In this document: positions 51,401 through 62,951 of the stretch, in pieces | Numbering within the stretch: position 1 is the first letter of the stretch | How the letters are laid out: the number at the start of each line of letters is the position of its first letter | NCBI RefSeq assembly: GCF_021917145.1 | Contig: NC_061070.1 | Coordinates: 15,616,450-15,680,449 of the forward strand | Origin: Hypomesus transpacificus | Lineage: Eukaryota > Chordata > Actinopteri > Osmeriformes > Osmeridae | Direction: 5' to 3' | Length of the DNA: 64,000 nt | Translations under genes and position numbers: made by a program | Notes under the pieces: generated by a model | Seen by the model: the letters and a program-made list of their open reading frames with translations, nothing else | Databases searched by the model: none | Told to the model about the DNA's origin: nothing

Positions 51401-53070
51401 TTGCAGACAGCAATACAAAGTTTGCAGACTCAAATTCTGATCATTTTGCTGACCTTTGTTTTCTTTGCGTTGAAAGATGCAGGGATGTTATCTGGATGCA
51501 AGTGTGTCCCCAAGAACCTTGGAGATGGTGCTTGACCAATGACCTGTCAGGAAAAAGCATTTCTGACTTTTCATCTTGGAAATGAATGACATAATGACCT
51601 TTTTAATGGTCACCATAAACATTGTCTGTGATGTCTGAGACATACTATAAGACCATCTCTTTGCACACAGCATGAATAATGGCATGATATAAACAGTAGG
51701 TAGACTTACGTAATAACAGTTAAGAAAAGTGAACAAACCATTCCCTGCTGACTCAGCTGTTGATACAGACACCGGTTGAGAAGTATTGCCACCCACAGCA
51801 CTTCTCCAGTTGCATACATTCAAGAAAATGTGGTTTCACTGGTTCATTGAAGTGAATTCCTCAAGGTTTGTCCATTACTGGTTTTGCATTTGAGCAATTT
51901 GTGTTACAGTTTCCAGTTAAGCCAGGACAGCCTGGTAGCACATTTATAACTACCAGACACATATGGTGTTCTCTGTCACATTCCAAACATGTGTTCCTAA
52001 TTGAACATTCACAAAAAGAGGCCTAAGAGGAAAGTACACTGAATCATGTTACATGGACAGTACCTGTATGGTGATTCTCATTCTTGGAATGTTTACATTA
52101 TGAGAGGCCTTATCTTATTGAGTTTCTGAAAATTATTTACATAGGGAGCACTATACACAAGTCTAGAGAGTTCAAGCTTGACTCTGACTATAACACTCTA
52201 AGAGACCTTCTCGACTTGTTAGGGTCAAGGGAGTGAGAGACAAGGCTTCACTTGGGTGATGAGTGACCTTGTTTGACTCTGCTCATCTAAGTTCACACTC
52301 CTGAGATGATGTCTAGGGGCTTGAGTTAGCTGTGCCAGCATCATTTCATAGTGTATTTGTCCAGTTACAGGGATTTTCAAGTACTAGTGAAACATTCCAA
52401 CTTGCGAAACGGCAGATGGAACATTCCAACATTGACAGTTGATATATATATATAAGTCTCACACATACACATCCAAGCACAGGAACACACCTGCAGCATT
52501 TCGGGCCCAAAGAACTCCATAAGCGGAGGGGTCTTGTTCTCAGTTTTCTCTCCAGAAGAAGCGGTTATGATTTTCCGAAGCACTGCCACTGCCCAGTTGA
52601 AACCTGCAGGAAACCAGGAGATAATGGAAAACATTACAATAGATGGCCATATATTTTCCTCACAGATGGCATTCAGTTGTAAATGTGGGCCTAATCTTTT
52701 ATCTTACTTTCAGTTTTCAAACGTGCACAGATTGATCTTTGTCATGCATGATAAGGATTGTAAACTTGCTAATTACAGTAAGATAGGACTCTGTGTCGGA
52801 CTCTGAACCCATATTGGATAATTCCAAATACATTGCCAAAGTCACACACTTGGGATTTTGCTTATTAGAGACTAGCTAAATGTACTATGTGATACATTGC
52901 CTAAATCAACTTTTTATTCCAGGACAGAAAAACTAACGTGTAACTGCCTGTTTTACAAAATATAGATACATAGAGAAAGAGAGAGAGAGAGAGGGAGAGA
53001 GAGGGAGAGAGAGCGAGAGAGAGAGCGAGAGAGAGAGAGCGAGAGCGAGAGCGAGAGAGCGAGAGAGAGC

Positions 53071-53101
<31 letters not shown>

Positions 53102-53117
53102 CGAGAGCGAGAGCGAG

Positions 53118-53171
<54 letters not shown>

Positions 53172-53187
53172 CGAGAGCGAGAGCGAG

Positions 53188-53233
<46 letters not shown>

Positions 53234-54287
53234 AAATTAAATGGAGAGTTTGCGTTCTGAATAGGCTACAGATGGTGGGGGAGGCAGCAGACACTGTGCA
53301 GGTCTCTTTACAGAACCCCACACTGTGGGGCCCAATGGTCTGTGGCATGGCGCGAGGCATGTATGTTTTCCCCAAGGATGACTCCTTTTTCATGCTACTT
53401 TTTGCAGTGAGCACAGGCTCGGTACTAAAATACACGTAACATTCCTCAAACACACACCATTTCAGTGTCCCTTGACGTGGTGCTGTACATAGTTCAATAC
53501 TCCGCCTTTCCCTCATGAAAAGACGTTGGGCTGCTAAAGACTGTGGGTTTTGTCTATGTGTGTAACCTCCACTCTCACACAGTACACTGCTAAATCAAAG
53601 TATAGAGCTGCTGCTGTGAATTGTCCCACTTAAATTAGCTTGCAGATTATTTTGGAGATGTTGCAGTCTCCTATCTTCATCAATAACATGATACATACAA
53701 AACACAAATCCCACCCATAAAGTGTTCATAACCACTGTGGTTTTTACGATAACAACATTAAAATAGCCTCTTACAAATAAGGAGACAATGTTTAGTTAAG
53801 TACCATAACTACTGTATCTCGAGCCTTTGAGTTTAGGGTATACTCCAGTCACAGGTTGTTTTAGAACATTTATTAGAATCTAATGTGGAGCAACTTTATG
53901 GCCCTTGATTTAGAACAAGGAATTTTACTAGAAACTGAAAACATTTTCTTGATGGTGAAGACAGATAAATGGTTATATCATAGAAAACGTACAGTCTTTA
54001 ATCACAAGGATGCTTTGTAACCAACAAGACAGAGTGAAAAATGTTTCACATTCACTTTTTACTGAACTACTGTAGGCAAGTAGTTTTTACTCACCACATT
54101 TGGGGTAAGCAACTAACATGATATCATCTTCCCTGGCTTCCAGCTTTTGTAAAGCCTTCATGTTCTCCTCCGGGCACATAATAACAGGATACAACACTCC
54201 ATTATACCAGTACAACTTTTCCTCCTCCTTCATGCCCTTTGCCAGCTCCATCTTGGACTGGATTTGGGCTGGGAACATGGAACTCAT
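48500..54287 (-). CDS. sult6b1: Cytosolic sulfotransferase, SULT6B1-like, complete 7-exon copy
   Basis: Coding exons in transcript order: 54095-54287, 52491-52603, 51454-51543, 50592-50718, 50120-50214, 49783-49939, 48500-48627 (TAG at 48500-48502). They join in phase to 300 residues, the normal length for soluble sulfotransferases. Residues 61-67 read YPKCGFN, the 5'-phosphosulfate-binding loop, with Lys63. His116 in GTHLHP matches the catalytic His. [13 protein letters not shown] (138-150) carries the Arg and Ser that bind the 3'-phosphate of PAPS, and [12 protein letters not shown] (257-268) is the family's C-terminal PAPS signature. The enzyme would transfer sulfate from PAPS to small acceptors in the cytosol; the acceptor is unknown. 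The first in-frame ATG is at 54287; the frame stays open upstream but without an ATG. The N-terminal segment is most like SULT6B1; another fish SULT class is possible. Exons 1-6 lie inside the tandem duplication and exon 7 lies outside it. Confidence 0.88.
49383..49605 (+). repeat. Dispersed repeat (same family as 9632-10080) containing the duplication breakpoint
   Basis: It shares acatttacattta, tagcagacg, ttttatccaaagcgacttcc, agccaaaacatgaag, aagtgccaaag and gttacaattaaacaa with the copy at 9.6 kb. The duplicated unit begins at 49550, part-way through it. Copy B therefore starts with only the last about 55 bp of the element (58085-58140). Confidence 0.85.
49686..49781. repeat. Complex (CA)n tract at the sulfotransferase exon 6 donor, copy A
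   Basis: CA runs are broken by ccacac at several points. The tract ends directly at the exon 6 donor, which reads as a GTGTGTG series in gene sense. The same tract, with the same interruptions, occurs at 58221-58316. Confidence 0.95.
52974..53233. repeat. (GA)n tract with GAGAGC blocks, copy A, sulfotransferase intron 1
   Basis: This is about 260 bp of GA repeats with periodic gcgaga interruptions. The 187-codon Ser/Leu-rich minus-strand frame across it is a repeat artefact. Confidence 0.97.
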
Positions 54288-54440
54288 ATTGATCAAATCT
54301 AGTGTCAAATAGAAAAGTTCTCCAGAAAATCTCACTTTCAGTTTCAATGGACAAGTCTCTATTTGTGCAGCTGGAAGTCCATGCACTCTACTCTCTGTGT
54401 GAAGGAGTGGGGCTCTGTGAGAGTGACTTTATAGTAGTGG
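54288..54440 (-). promoter_or_regulatory. sult6b1: TATA-type promoter of the sulfotransferase, copy A
   Basis: On the minus strand CTATAAAG lies at 54427-54434, about 140 nt upstream of the ATG. That spacing would give a 5' UTR of roughly 110-120 nt. An identical copy is present in copy B. A purine-rich tract (gaggaggaggagaagg) sits just upstream, near 54465-54492. This is a motif-based call. Confidence 0.45.
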
Positions 54441-56908
54441 GTGTGAGTGTATAGTAGTATACTAGAGGAGGAGGAGAAGGAAGAGGAGAAGCTGGGCCCG
54501 CCTCTTCAGATAATGCTTTCATGAGAAGTGGGAGTTTCCTGGTTTCAGTTGGAGCCTGTGGAGTTTCTAGTCTAATGTGGGCAGTGATCGATTGGGTGAT
54601 GCCTCTGCAATGCTAACCAGATGGGAGGGACCCCTCTCTGTCCTTTTTCTTTGTAGCAGCAATGCCTTCCCTCGCTGGAGCCCCTTTCAAAATAAGATGG
54701 GGGGTTGGGGGTGGATTGCTCTCTTTTGGTGAGGTAATACAGGACTGGTCATAATCTCTCAAAACAGCATTCCATATCTGACCGTGTCCTTTTTAATGAT
54801 GCATGAAGGTAGATTGGCCATGTGTTTCTTTTCTCTCTAACACAACCTTACTTACTGATGATATTTAGTACGCACCGTAAAATGCTAGACGTCTGTCAGT
54901 CATGTTGTGAAGGTGGAGTGTTCTTGAAATATCCCAGATGAAATGTCCAACCAAGTGGAGTCTCCAGCGATTAGTTTCAACCAGTAAAGAAGCCAATCCC
55001 AGGACACCACCTCATTCATAAACACATCCCAGTGTCACTTGATTAACAGCTTCTGAACAATGTGACAATTCACAACCATATAAATAGGCAAATAAATACA
55101 TTTAGCAGATGCTCTTATCCAGAGCGACTTACAGTAAGTACATTCCCCCGAGGCAAGTAGGGTGAAGTGCTTTGCCCAAGGACACAACGTAATTTGGCAC
55201 AGCCGGGAATCGATCCGGCAACCCCCTGATTACTAGCCCGACTCACTAACCGCTCAGCCACCTGACCCACCGAAACTCTTCAAGTTCCATATTGGCCCAG
55301 TGCCACCAACCAATAGAATTTCCAAGCTCACCATGACACTTCCCATCCATTCCAGTCCCACACACTCTATGGCAGTTAATCATTTCCGAACAAACCTTTT
55401 GGAAAAGCTTGTTAGATCACAAGAGAAAGTCCAGAGCAGAGAAGCTGTTGTAAGTGACTGCATCTCCAGGACAGTCTTTCAGCTTGTTTGCATAGCTTCA
55501 TCATGTGGAACATGGCTTAACGGTGAAAGTGTGCACTGGAGGAGATGTAGATATAATGTGATGTGTTATGACTGAACCTATTGTATCCCTGACTCATATT
55601 AAAAGGGCAGATGCCTTTTTGTGGAGGATTTTGGCAAATCACCACCCACAGCCACAACCACAGTACTATGGACACACAACAAATAGGGTGTCAAAGGAGC
55701 AGTTGTTTTCATTCATGTCCTGCATGTTATGGGACATGAAAGTTCTATAAAATAGCAAGGTGGACTGACATGGATCAACTTACCCCAATGAACCAAACTG
55801 ATCACTGGCTTATTTCAGTATGGTTTTCCAAGATAGACTAGGCCTGTAGCAAATTTAAAGTTTCATTTTAGCGCAAGAGCCCCTTTTCCTCACGGTGAAC
55901 AGACTTGTTTAATTTAGGATCAATCTGTTTGGTCAATAGGGGGTGAAGAAAGCCAAGTCAGTGGTTGGAATAAATAGTAAGGACAGTTACCGTAACACTA
56001 TTGACATACCCACTGATTCAGATTATGTGGCTCACCCTTAACATTGCAATTCTGACAATGCTGCAATATTCTATAATGTATCTCAACTTAACAGCTGGCC
56101 ACATTTGTATAATAACAGCAATAAAAGGATGGAGGAAGCAGGAGTGTTTAACAGATAACAGATGGTTGTCAAACTTTCCTTGCCAGGCAAGATTGTTAAC
56201 TTGATGAAAGCAGCATGGAATTCTCTACATATTTGAGATCAAATTGAGCTGTGTGTTTTATAGCCGTACATAGAAAGGATTTTTTGAGAGTGTATGTGGC
56301 AGAATGAAACTGTCAATTATGTGAATTGAAGGTAATTCTGAGTTGTTAGGTGGAATTCAGTATTATGAGCCTACATTTTTTCAAAGAAAATAATACGTGT
56401 TGTCAATAAGTCCACTCATAGGTCATGACTTGACATCAACCGCAAGAAGTTCATTGTCAAAAGAAGCAAGACTAAATCATTCCAATATATCTGTACCTGT
56501 ACAACTTGCAATAAACTACTATTTAAATTTATCAATGTGGTATGAATAATCTTTAAACAGAAATTCAATTTTAGATTTCCGCTGAAGATTCTCTGTTTAT
56601 GTGGTAATTATCTGTTTACGTGGTATTCTCAAAAGAGAAAAATGAAAAACAACTTGAAGAAATGCAATTTTAGTTGAGTTATGTAGACTTACGTTTTAAC
56701 GCATCACAAGTTTGCTTTTACATTCATGAAGTTTGTCCCTTCGCCTTTTCTGTACGCTGCTGTGGATGCTCAGACTTATAATACAATGAACCATCTGCTT
56801 GGTGATGAACGTAGATTACAAATAAATTGATGATTTGTAGATCTGTGAATTTTTGCCTGTGCTGCGCATTGAGCTCATCTGGGGGAAATTCCTACTCCAG
56901 AGTTGAAA
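54441..56908. other. Intergenic region between divergent sulfotransferase and slc30a6
   Basis: This 2.5-kb gap contains one SINE and otherwise unique sequence. The final 150 bp before 56909 should hold the slc30a6 5' UTR and promoter, but no TATA box or clear CpG island was seen there. Confidence 0.5.
55091..55268 (-). mobile_element. tRNA-derived SINE, minus orientation, copy A
   Basis: It begins with the tail (tttagcagatgctcttatcc) and ends with the tRNA-like head (ctcagccacctgaccc), so it is inserted in minus orientation. It lies between the two divergent gene starts of copy A. Confidence 0.9.
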
Positions 56909-57962
56909 ATGGCGATGGACGGGTTGTCCACGTCTCAATCCGGACTTTCGTATGCTGGGGATTTTTACCCTAGAAAATTTGGTCCCAAACCGGACGTGGT
57001 ACCGTCCGGTATTACGGAGAGGAAAGTTGGCCCACTCGATAAACCTGACATGGTTGCGGTGGACGTCATTAACATCCAGGATTCAGGTTTGTTGACAGCG
57101 TCCAGCCACTATAGCTAACTAGGTAGCTTGTGATGTCTCGGCTGCTACCACAGGAGGTTAGTTAGCTAGCCTAGCTACTTAGTAACATTAGGCTATTAGC
57201 TAAACTAGTACTAACGTTATATCACTGAAAACGTTTGACGTTTTATAATTTCCAGTGATATAACTTCATTACTGCTACTCATTTCACCATGCACTACTAG
57301 CAAGCTTGCTAGCACGACTGCTTGCTATAAACGAGCCACCACACCAGCCATTATAACATGGCTGACTTGCTAGCTAGCAAGCTTGATGGACTATTTAACT
57401 GACTCAGTCCCTTTTAAATAAGGTTGGAATAGTAGGCGTTTGGTGAGAATGGTGCTTTTCGCCTTTTCTACTCAGCCAAATTCGCAAAGATTTGTAACTA
57501 ACTGTGGCTTGTAAAAGCAATGCAGTGGCCTTTTCAAAACGACTTGATTTGTCTTTGGCAGATATTCCATTGCACAGGAAAAAGCAAGAACATGACACCT
57601 ATGTTTTGGTAAGTTCTTGAACATGGAAGTACGCTCGCATATTATTTCCAACATAGACATAGGTAATACACTAAATATTACACCCCATTTCCTGGCACGT
57701 GAACGTACCTCAGCATCACTTACTTTACAGTAAAAAGCCACTAGATGGTGCTGTTGGATAATGTCATTATCCTCTGCCATCAACATCCTTGCACAGTAGT
57801 AAATGGAGGACGCTGCATTAATTTTGCAGTACAATCTTATGTTTTATTAACAATGTTGTTTTTGGTCTACCAAAGGGTACTATTCACCCTTTCCGGAAGA
57901 CTCACAGATCCTTGTTTGGTAAACTCTTGCAAGAATTCCGCTTGGTGACTTCAGAAAGAAGG
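56909..57962 (+). CDS. slc30a6: Zinc transporter ZnT6, first three coding exons only (5' fragment)
   Basis: Exons 56909-57086, 57562-57608 and 57876-57962 have GT-AG borders and join in phase to 104 residues, followed by an open donor at 57963. The last exon (GTIHPFRKTHRS... FGKLLQEFRLVTSERR) matches the start of vertebrate ZnT6, a Golgi-membrane cation diffusion facilitator that partners ZnT5 in loading zinc into secretory enzymes. The exons that should follow, with the membrane helices, are absent because the duplication junction lies about 120 bp downstream. The ATG at 56909 is in good context (AAAATGG). The first 75 residues, rich in Pro and Ser, have no counterpart in the ZnT6 start I know, which begins Met-Gly-Thr-Ile; they may be an alternative or clade-specific N terminus. 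The full gene, if present, should continue past the window in copy B. Confidence 0.7.
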
Positions 57963-58083
57963 GTGAGTTTGTGTGCACTTGCAACCTTAAAGACAGCATT
58001 ATTCCTTGTAAACATGTGTATTGTATTGTATAATCTTAAATGCTGACTTTGTTATCACATTGGGATTAAGACGTTTACACATC

Positions 58084-58085
58084 AC
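58084..58085. other. Duplication junction between slc30a6 intron 3 and sulfotransferase intron 6
   Basis: To the left is slc30a6 intron 3 (ends gtttacacatca). To the right is the repeat segment from 49550 (c|ataagaccatgcag). Only one or two bases are ambiguous, so the join has essentially no homology beyond a base or two on the side that can be seen. Confidence 0.9.
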
Positions 58086-58220
58086 ATAAGACCATGCAGT
58101 TAAATAAGTTACAATTAAACAACATGAAACTCAAAAAGTGCAAGAGTGTACCTGTAGAAGAACAATTAACAGCTAAATATGATATACAGCAGTGCATGAT
58201 CCTTTGGAGGCACAACCAAA

Positions 58221-58316
58221 CACCCACACACACACACACACACACACCCACACCCACACACACACACACCCACACACACACACACACACACCCACACACA
58301 CACACACACACACACA
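58221..58316. repeat. Complex (CA)n tract at sulfotransferase exon 6 donor, copy B
   Basis: It has the same length and interruption pattern as the copy A tract 8,535 bp upstream. Confidence 0.95.
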
Positions 58317-58317
58317 C

Positions 58318-61300
58318 CTTTCCTGAATAAGATGTTGCCCATCTGTCCATGGGAGTCATTGGAGCTCTCTTTCATTGCATTAAAGGTGCTCTCCTGAGTG
58401 ATGGCCTGGACTTGAGAATCAGTCAGGCTGAAGCCAAAGAAATCGGCCACTTGACGCACACCTTTATTGAGGTCCTGGGGGAGACAAAATAAAACATCAA
58501 CATCAATCTCAAGAAATCAACTTCAGGGTATATCATGTAGCATACAGCAACCCTAACCAATACAAATAAATACTGTGATTCATAATATGTAATATAATAC
58601 TAATTATAATACGTCTGTTTATATCTATGTGAAGCAGATGGAGGTAAACGTGACCTGTTTTAGTTCTTCAAAAGTCACAATCATCACATTGGGGTCATCC
58701 ATCTTTTTCTCCCAGGCCAGTGCATGATCAAAGTATGAACCCCATGGAACTAGAAGCAGGTAAACATATGGATCAGAGGCTAGGATTTGTTTTTAGGATC
58801 TCACTGACAAAACAGACTTAGTTTGACAAAAAATGCAGCAGTAAAACCTAAGGAATGGTATGAAAAGATGTGGCACGTCCAGATGTGTCTCAAAGTGGTA
58901 CAAGACAGTGGCTACAGAATGGAGCTGCAGTTGACCCAGTTTCCCGTACCGTCCTCGTCCATATTAAATGCATTTAATCGGTAATCAACAACAATACCTT
59001 TTTTGTTTCAGTTATGTTGTTGGGCTCTCAGTGAAAGTGTATTTATTTGTGAGACTTGTGAGGTTGCTCTGGTGCTTGTGCCCACAGCATGTGTGAGTGC
59101 ACACAAAGAGAAACACTGCAAAGTACCTTCCCCACTCATGAACTGTGAGTAGAAGTTGTCCCAGGACTCTGCGGTGGGGAGAACAGGGTTCTTGTTTGAA
59201 AAGTGGTAGAAGGAGACCAGTGTGTCTTTAGGGTTCCTGAAAATGACCAGCATCTGTTTGCAATCAACACAGATGGATTAATCTCAATTCAATTTCGCTT
59301 TACTAGTCCCCTTAGGGCAATGCATAGCTAAATTACAGGCCAATGTGAGACAGACTATTCTCAGACATGTTTCTCTGGACATGCTTTAGATCCCAAGGGA
59401 ATTTTTAGGGAGGAATTTAAAGACACAGTGTGTCCTTAGCTAGACAAATGGTCTGGTATTAAGTGTGATTAGGAGGTGGAAACCCTCTCCAGAATACCAT
59501 TGTTGATCAATTACTGTAATAGTGCTCAGTGCTGATTTGTGTTGTGGGCACTATACTGCATGACTATACAGTATGTTTTCTAGCATGGCTTCTATAGAAG
59601 AACACTTAAGCCTCCTACAGCAACAGGATGTTAGAGGTTGGTGGTTACATCATAACATTGGAATGATTGCTTCTGTTACAATGACATTTTCTGCAATCAA
59701 AAAAGGAAGTGCAGACCATTAGACTCCACAGGCACAGTCAGAACTAAAAGTTTAGAATGAAAGAAACGCTGTATGTACTGTACAGAAATCACACACCACT
59801 TTTTATATACATCCCATTAAAAAGTGGGCACCATTTAGTGATCAGAAAAACACCAAATTGAATCACACAACAGGAATAGAAAGAAGGACTGCAGTTGCAA
59901 AAGTTGGTTATTTTGCAACATTTGAAATTACAATATTGCAGACAGCAATACAAAGTTTGCAGACTCAAATTCTGATCATTTTGCTGACCTTTGTTTTCTT
60001 TGCGTTGAAAGATGCAGGGATGTTATCTGGATGCAAGTGTGTCCCCAAGAACCTTGGAGATGGTGCTTGACCAATGACCTGTCAGGAAAAAGCATTTCTG
60101 ACTTTTCATCTTGGAAATGAATGACATAATGACCTTTTTAATGGTCACCATAAACATTGTCTGTGATGTCTGAGACATACTATAAGACCATCTCTTTGCA
60201 CACAGCATGAATAATGGCATGATATAAACAGTAGGTAGACTTACGTAATAACAGTTAAGAAAAGTGAACAAACCATTCCCTGCTGACTCAGCTGTTGATA
60301 CAGACACCGGTTGAGAAGTATTGCCACCCACAGCACTTCTCCAGTTGCATACATTCAAGAAAATGTGGTTTCACTGGTTCATTGAAGTGAATTCCTCAAG
60401 GTTTGTCCATTACTGGTTTTGCATTTGAGCAATTTGTGTTACAGTTTCCAGTTAAGCCAGGACAGCCTGGTAGCACATTTATAACTACCAGACACATATG
60501 GTGTTCTCTGTCACATTCCAAACATGTGTTCCTAATTGAACATTCACAAAAAGAGGCCTAAGAGGAAAGTACACTGAATCATGTTACATGGACAGTACCT
60601 GTATGGTGATTCTCATTCTTGGAATGTTTACATTATGAGAGGCCTTATCTTATTGAGTTTCTGAAAATTATTTACATAGGGAGCACTATACACAAGTCTA
60701 GAGAGTTCAAGCTTGACTCTGACTATAACACTCTAAGAGACCTTCTCGACTTGTTAGGGTCAAGGGAGTGAGAGACAAGGCTTCACTTGGGTGATGAGTG
60801 ACCTTGTTTGACTCTGCTCATCTAAGTTCACACTCCTGAGATGATGTCTAGGGGCTTGAGTTAGCTGTGCCAGCATCATTTCATAGTGTATTTGTCCAGT
60901 TACAGGGATTTTCAAGTACTAGTGAAACATTCCAACTTGCGAAACGGCAGATGGAACATTCCAACATTGACAGTTGATATATATATATAAGTCTCACACA
61001 TACACATCCAAGCACAGGAACACACCTGCAGCATTTCGGGCCCAAAGAACTCCATAAGCGGAGGGGTCTTGTTCTCAGTTTTCTCTCCAGAAGAAGCGGT
61101 TATGATTTTCCGAAGCACTGCCACTGCCCAGTTGAAACCTGCAGGAAACCAGGAGATAATGGAAAACATTACAATAGATGGCCATATATTTTCCTCACAG
61201 ATGGCATTCAGTTGTAAATGTGGGCCTAATCTTTTATCTTACTTTCAGTTTTCAAACGTGCACAGATTGATCTTTGTCATGCATGATAAGGATTGTAAAC

Positions 61301-61602
61301 TTGCTAATTACAGTAAGATAGGACTCTGTGTCGGACTCTGAACCCATATTGGATAATTCCAAATACATTGCCAAAGTCACACACTTGGGATTTTGCTTAT
61401 TAGAGACTAGCTAAATGTACTATGTGATACATTGCCTAAATCAACTTTTTATTCCAGGACAGAAAAACTAACGTGTAACTGCCTGTTTTACAAAATATAG
61501 ATACATAGAGAAAGAGAGAGAGAGAGAGGGAGAGAGAGGGAGAGAGAGCGAGAGAGAGAGCGAGAGAGAGAGAGCGAGAGCGAGAGCGAGAGAGCGAGAG
61601 AG

Positions 61603-61640
<38 letters not shown>

Positions 61641-61644
61641 CGAG

Positions 61645-61684
<40 letters not shown>

Positions 61685-61700
61685 CGAGAGCGAGAGCGAG

Positions 61701-61744
<44 letters not shown>

Positions 61745-62798
61745 AAATTAAATGGAGAGTTTGCGTTCTGAATAGGCTACAGATGGTGGGGGAGGCAGCA
61801 GACACTGTGCAGGTCTCTTTACAGAACCCCACACTGTGGGGCCCAATGGTCTGTGGCATGGCGCGAGGCATGTATGTTTTCCCCAAGGATGACTCCTTTT
61901 TCATGCTACTTTTTGCAGTGAGCACAGGCTCGGTACTAAAATACACGTAACATTCCTCAAACACACACCATTTCAGTGTCCCTTGACGTGGTGCTGTACA
62001 TAGTTCAATACTCCGCCTTTCCCTCATGAAAAGACGTTGGGCTGCTAAAGACTGTGGGTTTTGTCTATGTGTGTAACCTCCACTCTCACACAGTACACTG
62101 CTAAATCAAAGTATAGAGCTGCTGCTGTGAATTGTCCCACTTAAATTAGCTTGCAGATTATTTTGGAGATGTTGCAGTCTCCTATCTTCATCAATAACAT
62201 GATACATACAAAACACAAATCCCACCCATAAAGTGTTCATAACCACTGTGGTTTTTACGATAACAACATTAAAATAGCCTCTTACAAATAAGGAGACAAT
62301 GTTTAGTTAAGTACCATAACTACTGTATCTCGAGCCTTTGAGTTTAGGGTATACTCCAGTCACAGGTTGTTTTAGAACATTTATTAGAATCTAATGTGGA
62401 GCAACTTTATGGCCCTTGATTTAGAACAAGGAATTTTACTAGAAACTGAAAACATTTTCTTGATGGTGAAGACAGATAAATGGTTATATCATAGAAAACG
62501 TACAGTCTTTAATCACAAGGATGCTTTGTAACCAACAAGACAGAGTGAAAAATGTTTCACATTCACTTTTTACTGAACTACTGTAGGCAAGTAGTTTTTA
62601 CTCACCACATTTGGGGTAAGCAACTAACATGATATCATCTTCCCTGGCTTCCAGCTTTTGTAAAGCCTTCATGTTCTCCTCCGGGCACATAATAACAGGA
62701 TACAACACTCCATTATACCAGTACAACTTTTCCTCCTCCTTCATGCCCTTTGCCAGCTCCATCTTGGACTGGATTTGGGCTGGGAACATGGAACTCAT
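58318..62798 (-). CDS. Second sulfotransferase copy, exons 1-6, lacking terminal exon 7
   Basis: Exons in transcript order: 62606-62798, 61026-61138, 59989-60078, 59127-59253, 58655-58749 and 58318-58474. They are identical in translation to exons 1-6 of the copy at 48.5-54.3 kb and give 258 codons plus one base. The sequence reaches the duplication junction at 58085 before any counterpart of exon 7, so the C-terminal GDWKNHF half of the PAPS signature is missing. With local exons only, the protein would lack its last 42 residues and probably the activity. Exon 6 ends in phase 1, so splicing to the distant exon 7 at 48500-48627 would restore a normal 300-residue protein. This copy may be an assembly duplicate, not a real gene. 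Confidence 0.7.
61509..61744. repeat. (GA)n tract, copy B, 24 bp shorter
   Basis: It corresponds to the copy A tract but lacks a net 24 bp in the GAGAGC-block section. This is the only difference found between the copies. Confidence 0.95.
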
Positions 62799-62951
62799 AT
62801 TGATCAAATCTAGTGTCAAATAGAAAAGTTCTCCAGAAAATCTCACTTTCAGTTTCAATGGACAAGTCTCTATTTGTGCAGCTGGAAGTCCATGCACTCT
62901 ACTCTCTGTGTGAAGGAGTGGGGCTCTGTGAGAGTGACTTTATAGTAGTGG
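62799..62951 (-). promoter_or_regulatory. TATA-type promoter of the second sulfotransferase copy
   Basis: This is the exact counterpart of the copy A promoter, with minus-strand CTATAAAG at 62938-62945. Because it is identical, both copies would be expected to share expression if the duplication is real. Confidence 0.4.

Larger units (their letters stand above)
49550..58084. repeat. Tandem segmental duplication, copy A (8,535-bp unit)
   Basis: Sequence from 49551 onward reappears from 58086 onward in the same orientation at a constant offset of 8,535 bp. The offset drops to 8,511 bp after a GA microsatellite. Copy A contains sulfotransferase exons 6-1, the intergenic region and slc30a6 exons 1-3. 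Every segment I compared by eye is identical, including a complex CA tract and all conserved frames. Confidence 0.95.

Noticed and set aside
52953..53516. 187-codon Ser/Leu-rich minus-strand frame (and its twin at 61488-62027)
   Set aside because: Most of it is a GA microsatellite read as Ser-Leu repeats within sulfotransferase intron 1.
54288..54386. Possible 33-residue N-terminal extension of the sulfotransferase
   Set aside because: The frame is open upstream but begins at GTG, not ATG, and the region holds the probable 5' UTR; family proteins start close to the ATG chosen.
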